Positions 55,441-64,000 of a stretch of DNA of 64,000 bases are shown here, piece by piece. Made by a program: the position numbers and the translations under genes. The notes beneath the pieces are model-generated. The model had not been told where the DNA came from and did not search any database. It worked only from the letters and a program-made list of their open reading frames with translations. The stretch covers positions 22,638 through 86,637 of the forward strand of contig PYSS01000149.1 of the NCBI GenBank assembly GCA_003049465.1, given 5' to 3'. Within the stretch, counting starts at the first letter, position 1; each line of letters starts with the position of its first letter. This stretch comes from Magnaporthiopsis rhizophila (lineage: Eukaryota > Ascomycota > Sordariomycetes > Magnaporthales > Magnaporthaceae).

Positions 55441-57086
55441 TCAGCCCCCCAGTTGCACATAATTGCCTGTTATACGGTATGTGTCAGCGCCGTTCACGTT
55501 CTTGCTCATTGTCTAGACGGACCAACAACAATGGGAGAAGAGACCGGACGACCTACCTGGAAACTGTCCAGTTTTGCCATTCAACTTGCCCGTCCACCAC
55601 TCGTTGGGGTTTGGCGTGCGGTTCACGATGGTGATGACATCCCCGGCTTTGAAGCTCAAATCACCCTCCTGTGTGGCTGCGTATTCGTACAGCGCCGTGA
55701 CCGTCTCGGCGGCCGGCGCGCCGCTCAACCTGCTGGGCTTCGGCTTGATAGCCGGCGGCGGCTTCGGCTTGGGCTTGTTGGCAACGGCCGCCGCAAGAGC
55801 CGCTGCCCCAGGGCTCTTGAGCCCTGGCGAGTACGGCGGTGGTGGGTTATCTGCCGGCTGCTCGGGCGGCTGACTTTGGGGCGCTAAAAAGGAAGTCTTC
55901 ACTGGTCCTGGTCTCGCTGCTGCTGCTGTCGCCGTTGTTGCTGGCGAGGTGGCGGCGGCGCTTGAGGCCGATGGTCCGGCCGTGAGCAGGCCCTGGGGTT
56001 TGGGGGCCTCCAGTGCAGGTTTGTTGCCGTACCTGGGCGGGCGCGGGCGTCCTGTGGTCTTGAAGCGTACAATGGACAGCTTCTCGGCCTGCTCCTGGAT
56101 GTCGCCGCGCTTCTTGTGGAAGGCCTCTTCGATGTCGAGAGTAAGGTCGAAATATCCGATATCACAGTGCTGCATCTTCTCGTGTAGCGTGTAAAAGATG
56201 TTGAGCTGCATGTAGTAGAAGGACTGGAACAGGGGCTGGATGAACTCGCGCTCCAGGGCGAACAGCTTCGGCAGCTCGTCCTTGAGCAGGTCGTTGAAGT
56301 AGTTGAACTCCTGGGTCGCCTGCTCGACTTCGCCCTCGGCCTTGTAGATGGCCTTCTCGTCCTTCATCGTCTTCTCCTTCTTGTCTTGCAGCTTCTTGAG
56401 GTTTGCGCGGTGGCGGTCATAGTCTAGTTGCTTGTGCTCGCGCTTCACCGCAGCTTTTCTAATGACTTTGATGACGTCGAGCAGCTCGTTCGCGGGACGG
56501 ATGACCCTGCTCTCGATCATTTCTAGCTCGGGCGCCAGGGTCTCCTGGAGATCCTTGACCACGGCCTCGTATTCCTCGCATGCCCTGATGCCTTCTGGCC
56601 TCCCCTCAATCTCCATGGTCGAGGGATCCGACATGCGCCCACTGATGGGCCTGTAGATCTCCGTCATGGCCCTGGAGAAGGCGATCTGGTGGTTGAGCAT
56701 GTTGTTGATGGCCTCAAAGTACTTTTTGCTCTCATCGTGGAGTTTCTTGGTCTCCGTCTCGAGCTCCTGGAAGCGTCGTTCGGCATCGATGTAGACGGCA
56801 TCTTTGGTGTGTTCGCCGATGTTGAACTTGGATTTGAATTGTTGTGGTGCCTGTGATAACCCGGAGTCCGGATCCCGTCAGCCCAAAGCAATTGGTCTGG
56901 CGCGGTCGCCCACCACTACCGGACACGCCCCCCCGTCACCGCTGCCATCTTGCGCAAGCATCGATGCCCGGTGCAGAGACTCGGCCAACCCCGCGATGCG
57001 CGCGCATTTCGACAAGGCCGGGGTACCCGAGGACAGGAGTCGCTACTCACCCGGCTTAAGGACTTGGTAAAGCCCTTGAAACTCAT
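55441..57086 (-). CDS. rvs167: BAR-SH3 amphiphysin homologue (Rvs167/Hob1-type)
   Basis: It bends membranes at endocytic pits and links them to the actin machinery. Exons on the minus strand are 57051-57086, 55557-56850 and 55441-55466, giving 451 residues. The 36-nt first exon encodes MSFKGFTKSLSR, the amphipathic N-BAR start; the next begins APQQFKSKFNIGEHTKDAVY. The BAR domain runs to about residue 250. A Pro/Ala-rich linker (PPPPYSPGLKSP) leads to an SH3 domain with ALYEYAA, EWWTGK and GQFPGNYVQL, whose last seven residues come from the 26-nt final exon. Introns are 200 and 90 nt (GTGAGT and GTAGGT donors). The SH3 domain distinguishes it from the BAR-only Rvs161/Hob3. It is divergent from nfs1 with about 1 kb between starts. 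Confidence 0.95.
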
Positions 57087-58130
57087 CGTGCCGTCTGTAC
57101 AGCGGGCGGGCCAGTAGGTGTGCGCTCGCAGAGCAGGTTGCGACAGGTCTTAGGAAATTGCTAGAGATAAAACCAGTGGTAGGGAACGTGGATTTGCAGA
57201 GGGGTGAGCCGATTCTTTGTTGGTGGAGTTGGAAGTCATGCCCAGTGCTGGTGACGCCTTCAGTGGCTGAGCCCCGCGCCGGCTTGCTTGGCCTTGTGGC
57301 TCCCCCTGGATGCGATGACGAAGGAGCCGCGGCTGATACGGCAGACTGGGCTGGTGGGATTGTTTGCCAGGGCGCTTGCGCGGAAAGAGCTGGTTGGGGC
57401 GCCAAGCTGGATGCCTCGGTGTGACAGGGGGAGCTTGCGCAGAGCTGTCCTACCCTAGACTCAGCAGGTAACAGACGCGCAAGCTGGGGTGCGGGACCTA
57501 CGGCTAGGCAGGCGGATTTCAGGGGTGTGGAGGAATGCAGAATTAGTCTGATTCACAAAGAAAGCATGTGTTGTGCCAGCAACATGAATAGCCCAGGTAA
57601 ACATCGAACGGACTGTCCCGAGTGTTGCTGCTGCAAACAGTCTGCGCCTCTTGGCGGGCAGTGACTTGGCGGAGACCTCAGCCTAGCAGAGCCCTCAGGG
57701 CATAACGTCACTCTTCCATCGCAGTCACGGCCGAACTCGCCTCCTCGATGCCCCAGTCAACAAGGTGGCGGGGCAGAAGTCGAGCGCAGTGGATCCTCGG
57801 GCTCCGTGACCAATCAAGCACGGGTATTTCTCAGTAACTCCGACGTCTAAAGATCTGCGAGGACGTGCTAACCCGAAGCGGCACATAATTCCTAGGGGGT
57901 TAATGCCATTGCGGGACTAGTCTGTCTCCCAGGAAATAACATTTATGATAACCAGTGCGCTGCCTCGGCCGACACTTTTAAGCCGAGCAGAACCCCACAC
58001 GCCAGCCAGGTCAAAGCGCATCCCCGAAAAATGGGAATTGCGAAAATTCCAATCCACAAGCAGGCGCTCGTCGGCGCTGCAGCACAAGGTTTTCAATCAC
58101 CTCAAACGCTCTCCATATCCCAAAACAGCC
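57087..58130. other. Divergent upstream region of rvs167 and nfs1
   Basis: About 1 kb between start codons. No other gene seen. The frame of nfs1 is open upstream from an ATG at 57945, noted under that gene. Confidence 0.5.
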
Positions 58131-59958
58131 ATGGCGACGCTAGCTTCGTCGGCATTGAGGCAGGCCTCGCGCCTGGCTGGGAGACAGTCGGCGCCCGCGG
58201 CCTCGAGGCAGGCCGCCAGGCGGGCGCCTGGGGTCGCCAGCCAGCTCCGGCCAGTGCCGGCCAGGACATATGTCTCGGAGACCAAGCGGGATAGCGCCCA
58301 GGTCGCCGAGGCAAAGATAGAGACGGCCATCCATTCGGATAAGAAGGATTTCCAGAAGGCAGGACTGGCTATGGAGTCTGGCGACGGCGTCACCGTTTCC
58401 CCCATGGCTGGTAAGAAAAACCTTGGCAGTTTGCATTCCTCCCAGCTCAACATCGCTCACAGGCTGACTCGGCGCTCTATAGAGATACTCAAAGGCGCAG
58501 CTGTCATGGAAGAAGGACAGCGGCCGATATATCTTGACATGCAGGCGACGACGCCCGTTGATCCTCGCGTGCTGGATGCCATGATGCCCTTTTTTGTCGG
58601 TGTCTACGGCAACCCGCACTCGCGGACGCATGCGTACGGCTGGGAGACTGACAAGGCTGTCGAGGACGCCCGGTCTCACATCGCCTCGCTCGTCGGTGCA
58701 GACCCCAAGGAGATCATCTTCACCAGCGGGGCCACCGAGAGCAACAACATGAGTGTCAAGGGCGTGGCGAGGTTCTTCGGCAGGTCCGGGAAGAAGAAGC
58801 ACATTATCACCACGCAAACGGAGCACAAGTGTGTGCTCGACAGCTGCCGGCACTTGCAGGACGAAGGCTTCGAGGTCACGTACCTGCCCGTGCAGAACAG
58901 TGGCCTGATCGACATGAAGGAGCTTGAGGCGGCCATCCGACCCGAGACGGCACTCGTCAGTATCATGACAGTCAACAACGAGATCGGTGTCATCCAGCCG
59001 ATTGAGGAGATCGGCAAGCTCTGCCGGGCCAAGAAGGTCTTTTTCCACACGGATGCCGCACAGGCCGTTGGCAAGATCCCAATAGACGTCAACGCCATGA
59101 ACATCGATCTGATGTCAATATCGTCGCACAAGATCTACGGCCCCAAAGGCATTGGCGCCTGCTACGTGCGCAGGAGGCCTAGGGTCAGGTTAGACCCTAT
59201 AATCAGTGGCGGAGGCCAGGAGCGCGGCTTGAGGAGCGGCACGCTGGCCCCGCCCCTGGTTGTGGGCTTTGGTGAGGCGTGCCGCATTGCGAAGCGTGAA
59301 ATGGAGGTACGTTTCGAGTTGGCTTGTTTTTCCTTTAACGCTCCTCTCCCTCCTCCTCTCGTTATGATGATATGCTTTTTTAGACATGCATGGCTTTCTG
59401 AATGCCGTGACAAGCACAACGTGTTGAGATACAGCACCTACACTGATTTACACGATTATCGCCTGGCACTGTCTACGATTCTTGGATTGCACCCTCTCAG
59501 GCACGGTGGTTCTGACAATCGCTGCATGGATCTAGTACGACTCGAGGCGGATCAAGTTCCTGTCAGACAGGTTACTCAACGGTCTGCTCTCGATGGAGCA
59601 CACCAGCCAGAATGGCGACCCGAACCACTTCTATCCAGGCTGCGTCAATGTGTCGTTTGCCTACGTCGAGGGCGAGTCGCTGCTGATGGCGCTCAAGGAC
59701 ATTGCTCTATCGTCGGGCAGCGCTTGCACATCGGCTTCGCTAGAGCCCAGCTACGTGTTACGCGCGCTTGGAAACAGCGACGAAAGTGCACACTCAAGCA
59801 TCCGGTTCGGTATTGGGCGATTCACCACCGAGAGAGAGATCGATTACGTCCTCAAGGCGGTTCAGGAGCGCGTTTCGTTTCTCCGAGAGCTCAGTCCTCT
59901 GTGGGAGCTTGTCCAGGAAGGAGTTGACTTAAACACGATCCAATGGAGCCAACACTGA
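58131..59958 (+). CDS. nfs1: Mitochondrial cysteine desulfurase Nfs1
   Basis: This PLP enzyme takes sulfur from cysteine for iron-sulfur cluster assembly in the matrix, and for tRNA thiolation. Exons are 58131-58410, 58483-59306 and 59536-59958, giving 508 residues, the usual length of fungal Nfs1. The N-terminus is an Arg/Ala-rich presequence (MATLASSALRQASRL). Core motifs: PIYLDMQATTPVDPRV, GATESNN, HTDAAQAVGK, the PLP lysine K310 (SSHKIYGPKG), the sulfur-accepting C432 (SSGSACTSASLEPSYVLRALG) and the C-terminal IQWSQH that contacts the scaffold. The first intron (72 nt) has no stop and is in frame, but splicing joins SPMA to EILKGA as in related proteins. The second intron (229 nt) joins KREME to YDSRR. 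An upstream in-frame ATG at 57945 could add 62 residues. Confidence 0.96.
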
Positions 59959-61048
59959 TGAGTACGATCTCAGGGATTGCTGTTGCTGCTTTGGTAAAGC
60001 ATTCATTTGCGTGAATGCAAGGAGCCGCCAACTTGGCGTCTTGACACCTTTTTTTCTTCATGTGTATAATACTGTACAGAATGACACCGCCTCGACGGAG
60101 AGTGCGGGATGCTTCGCGGGAGTCCTGAGCAAGCGAACAATTCGAACACGTAAATACATTGGCGCGATGTTTGTCTCGGCTTTTTGGTGTCAGCTCTAGA
60201 TAGCCTCCGTTGCCCGATTGTAGGCAACTGCAACAATACACATGGCATGGCATGTGCGGAGACGCGGTACCGCCCGCAAGTCTGCCTGCCACGCGCCTGC
60301 CTGTCCCGAGCTCCCGCTTGCTCAACACAGAGCAAGCGCCCTGCTGGGGAACGGAGATGGGCTGGGCGCCGTTTCGTCAGACCCTGCCAAAATGGTGGAA
60401 CATCTCCGAGTCTCATCTCCAAATTACGTAGTTTGTCTCGCAAGCGTGGCCGTGAATTGCCTCACATGAGCTGTCTTGCACCACCGAGATGCCACTGCAT
60501 TTTCCCGGCTAGCCCGCTAACCGGGGCGCCAGCCTGCCGGCTATATGCGGAGGCCGCGAGCGTGATGCTTGGTCGGGCTGGGAGGCTGCGGCCTATGACA
60601 TCATACGTGATATGACATCATCGAGTTGCTTGAAAGACGCGACAACATAGGAACCCCTACTGCTGGGATTGCCAAACACGGGCAACAGCCAATCACTGCG
60701 CAACTTCTCGCTCGGCTGCCTCGCCTGGAACTTGCCAGAGCCAGATCGGGCAAGGACAGACGCGCATTGTAGTCGGGCAGGCTGTGGGTGACATGTGGAA
60801 GATGCGATGGAACACGCAACGCAGGCGCGAGAGTGCGCCAAGTGCCTCTAGAAGCCTGGTGAAGCACACCCCCCTCCCAGATACAAAAGACGCCCTTCCT
60901 CCCTCCGCAATTCCGTTTCTGCTCTCACGATACAACACCACCACAAGACCAACCAGAGCAAAACAACAGCCACCACAAACGAACTCCTCGACCATCCAGA
61001 ACTTTGCACACATTCGCCTACCTACCATACACCCACCCATCAGTCAGA
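59959..61048. other. Intergenic region between nfs1 and the CsbD-like gene
   Basis: No gene recognised in about 1.1 kb. The stretch from ~60,880 to 61,045 is pyrimidine/adenine-rich (CACCACAAGACCAACC...), as expected for a leader of a highly expressed gene. Confidence 0.45.
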
Positions 61049-61689
61049 ATGTCTTCCAACTCCAACGACAACACCTCTACGCTCAAGAGCACCGTGGATA
61101 GCGTGGTCGGCGCCGTCCAGTCCACCGTCGGCAACCTGACCGGCTCGACGGGCGACAAGACCGAGGGCCAGGCCAAGCAGGACAAGGCTCAGGCCGAATA
61201 CGATGCCTCCAAGGCGACCGTGAAGGGACCCGGCTTCACAGCCACCTCTGCCGGCATTGCCAAGGACGACCCCGACCGGGCCACCGGCTCGTGGAACCAG
61301 ACCGTCGGGGCCGCTAAGGAGACACTCGGCGGTGTTGTCGGATCTGAGGTGAGCGATCGGCAGCCTCCCACGTGATGACTACCTATGTGTTAGTCAGTGA
61401 AGTTGACCTAACTAATTCGTTCTTTGCTTTCCACTTGTAGCAACTCAAGCAGTCGGGCCGCCAGCAGAACCTCGAAGGCCAGCAGCAGGAAGCCAAGGGC
61501 CAGGCCAGCGACCTCGCCACCGGCGTAAGCGACCGCCTCCAGGGCACCGTCGGCGGTGCCGTCGCCGGCCTGACGGGCGACAAGACCAAGCAGGCCGAGT
61601 ACGAGGCCAAGCACGACCGCGGCAAGACGGCCCAGCGCGGAGTCGAGCACGACCTCCAGAAGCAGGCTGACGCTGCTGCCAAGCAGTAA
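61049..61689 (+). CDS. CsbD-like stress protein (cruciform-DNA-recognition family)
   Basis: Exons are 61049-61348 and 61441-61689, giving 182 residues; the intron is 92 nt (GTGAGC donor, TGTAG acceptor). The protein is small, hydrophilic and Gln/Lys/Ala-rich, with repeated VVGAVQSTVGNLTGSTGDKTEGQA-like and GTVGGAVAGLTGDKTKQ-like segments, typical of CsbD-like proteins. In fungi such proteins are named mismatched base-pair and cruciform DNA recognition proteins (Hmp1-type) and are often induced by stress. It is probably mostly disordered. The role here is inferred from family. Confidence 0.85.
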
Positions 61690-64000
61690 ATCTGGTCACT
61701 GTTCGATGTTTCTTCCCTCATTTCATTCATCACTAGGCTTTTTTTCTTTGCCCGTCTTTGCAACCTGGGGGGAAAAGAAAGATGGGCTTGGGACGGCGTA
61801 AGAAAATGGCAGCACCACGCAAACATTTAGATACCCACGTTTAGGAAGCAGGGAGATAAGCATACTGATTGGTGCCTACTCTTTGCATCCGATACCCCGA
61901 CATTGGCGCGTAGTCGGAGGAACTTGGCTCTTTTCTTTCTTGCCCTATTATTGCCTTGGTAGATAATCTCGAAGCAACGCAGCATCCCTCCTCTTGAACA
62001 AACCTGGGTTGACCTGAGGTGCCGTCGCGTTCGCCCCAATACCTCGGTAGTTGTCTTAGTGACATGGGACTTCCCGCTGTTATGAGGGCACGCTGTCGGC
62101 TCCCATCTGGTTCGTATCGTGCTTCCCAGGTTACGTGAGTGTAGCCTGGTACTGCTCTCACCGTGGAGGCTCTCTCAGATTCGTTCCGAATAGACCTTGA
62201 GATTTAATCCCTACGGGTGGTGTTTGTTGCAGTCACACCTATCCGCACCCCGCCATCTGCAGCGCCCGGCATTATTTACGGACAGCAACAAATGAGAACC
62301 ATAAGCGCTCGGATGCCGCAGTCGCCTGCTCAAGTGAAAGCGCGAGGAGGAACTAGCAGACCGGCAGATGTGCGCCGGCCACCCGCTGTAGGTCTGCACC
62401 TAGGAACGCACTCTCTCGGTGGAGCGATGCCCGCTGTCACTACCTCCTCGGCTCAATTTGAGCAAAGGAGTCTTACACCTTGTTCATAATCTGCTATCAA
62501 TGAGAAACTTTCTGCCACTTGTCTTTGTTTGTTGCTGCAGGCCTGATCCACAGAAGACTGGGCGGCTCTACGGATAGACACCTTCAGTAGCCTTCCACGG
62601 CGGCCAAATAAAACAATGCACTCCGACAACGCTGGTAACTGGACTGGAGCCACAAGTGCCCACATTGTTTTATAGGTCTATCTCCTTCTCTTGTGGTTAT
62701 ATAGTTTTACGTAGTGCAGGCTTTTTGTTTAAAGAACGTGCCTGCGTGGCCCCGAAACGGTCTCCCTGTTCTGATTAAACAACCTGGGACTGTACAGCTG
62801 GCCGCCCTCAGCAAAAGACCCCACAGAAGCCTTTCGAGAGTCCCCGAGCTGTACCCGCCAAACCTTCGGTTGAAGCAACCGGGTCACCGCCGGCCCGGCG
62901 ATCAAAACCCAAGTAATACCGACAGACAGGCATGTCGGATGGCACTGTCCTGGAGTGGCCGACGTGATCAGAACGCGACCATCAGGGGTTCGGCTACGGA
63001 GGTGACGGACGACCCCCGGTATCGACGTGTTTGGATGTCGGCAAGTGGAGGACGTCGAGGGCTGGCCAGGCCAGGAAAGAAAGCAGCACGGTAGCTTTAC
63101 GCTTCATAGATGGATAGCAAAGGACGATATTCTACGCTTCTTTTCCTCATGGGATATATGCCGCGAGCGAGTCTAACCGACGTCTCCGAGAAGTCCGAGG
63201 GATATGCCGAAATCAAATGCCCACATATACCTACTGTCAGAAACTTAAGCTCTGGAGTGCTTTCATCCGTCCCACGCGCCAATGCCCAAAACTTAAGCCA
63301 ATGCGGCCTTGAAAGAAAGAGCACTCTGAAGGCGCAGGAACGAAACGTGGCAGGGTTATCGCAAAATGGGGCGTTACGAGGCACAGTGTAAGATAAGCTG
63401 TTGTGGGTGGTGTATAATATGCTTCCGGCTAAGGTTTGCTGAAGCATTCGGGAGCACCCTGCACGCCGGGAACGCCGGGACCGTCTAAGCCACTCTCATT
63501 CGATACTTCTCTGTTCTTTGATTCAAGGGTCTTTCCAATTTCCATCCTTTTTCCTGCTGCCTGTTTTTATTCACCTTCTTCCACTGCCTTGGTCCTCCTC
63601 GCACCATCAGGCGATGTTTGGGAATTGTTTTATGTAAGCAGTCATGAACTTGGGTCGGTTGTTGCTCGGACAAAACCCTCCAGCCCATTTACGGCGCGAT
63701 TAAACCCTGAACCCCTAATGACGCAGGGATCCCGCGGTTGGCTGCCCAGTTTGGATGATCGTGCACAGCTCGATATTCTCTCGCACAGACAGAGTACGTC
63801 GCAAGCGGGCACTGCTAGGTAGAAATGATAGCGGGAAGGACGCACATAGGTAGGTAGGTAGGTAGGCAGACGACGCTCATCTGCGCAAAAGGCAAACAGC
63901 CTCCATTATAACACGTTCATGGTTTTCGCATGTGATGGGCGCAGCACGGCGATTTCGAATAGAACTTCCCGATGCTTGCCGGGCAGGGATAGTCCCTCCC
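61690..64000. other. Intergenic region to window end
   Basis: No supportable gene in 2.3 kb. A (TAGG)5 microsatellite occurs at 63847-63866. Remaining open frames are short and without coding bias. A gene running off the right edge cannot be excluded. Confidence 0.4.
63847..63866. repeat. (TAGG)5 microsatellite
   Basis: Five tandem TAGG units, 20 bp, in non-coding sequence near the window end. Confidence 0.95.

Noticed and set aside
57945..59927. Uninterrupted 660-codon reading of the nfs1 region
   Set aside because: It reads through the intron at 59307 in the wrong frame, losing the active-site Cys and C-terminus; the spliced model restores all conserved blocks.

Overview
The window is nuclear DNA of a filamentous ascomycete, most likely a Sordariomycete. 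The genes carry short spliceosomal introns (about 55-230 nt) with GTRNGT donors, CTRAY branch sites and YAG acceptors. Exons are GC-rich with C/G-ending codons, upstream regions are CT-rich, and the protein set is fungal (two-component-like amphiphysin, L-galactonate dehydratase, Argonaute with an RGG head, CsbD-like stress protein). Class level is an inference; I cannot name a species. I rebuilt exon structures by hand from splice signals, reading phase and family conservation, and give exon coordinates in each entry.

Layout. 1-7 kb: mpg1 (GDP-mannose pyrophosphorylase, +), an Apd1-type sucraseferredoxin (+), and lgd1 (L-galactonate dehydratase, -). 7.6-16.4 kb: one giant gene (-) for a predicted seven-helix membrane protein with a very long disordered tail carrying nine tandem tryptophan-rich repeats plus two further repeat types; I do not recognise the family and consider it the most novel item here. 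16.5-19.4 kb: gene-poor. 19.4-24.3 kb: an FMN split-barrel protein (+), a membrane-anchored spermidine-synthase-like protein (-) and, divergent from it, OPI3 phospholipid N-methyltransferase (+). 24.3-27.2 kb: a long intergenic stretch with a TIR-bounded MITE-like element. 27.3-38 kb: Argonaute, 5-oxoprolinase and an ADA2/ADGF-type adenosine deaminase, all +. 38.3-38.65 kb: a poly-A tract with an assembly gap and a mosaic of degenerate tRNA genes. 39.4-46.2 kb: RRP7 (-), a five-exon MFS transporter (+) and a MOSC/flavin-reductase/ferredoxin fusion (-). 46.2-50.5 kb: a possible retroelement fragment, a second poly-A tract and otherwise nothing recognisable. 50.5-61.7 kb: an F-box protein (+), a Rvs167-type BAR-SH3 protein (-), mitochondrial NFS1 (+) and a CsbD-like protein (+). 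The last 2.3 kb looks empty.

The genes are mostly independent housekeeping functions: cell-wall sugar nucleotide supply, iron-sulfur biogenesis, phospholipid methylation, glutathione-cycle 5-oxoproline recycling, ribosome biogenesis, endocytosis and RNA silencing. They are not a metabolic gene cluster. Neighbouring pairs that share a divergent upstream region are the spermidine-synthase-like gene with OPI3 (both families bind SAM-type cofactors), RRP7 with the MFS transporter, and RVS167 with NFS1.
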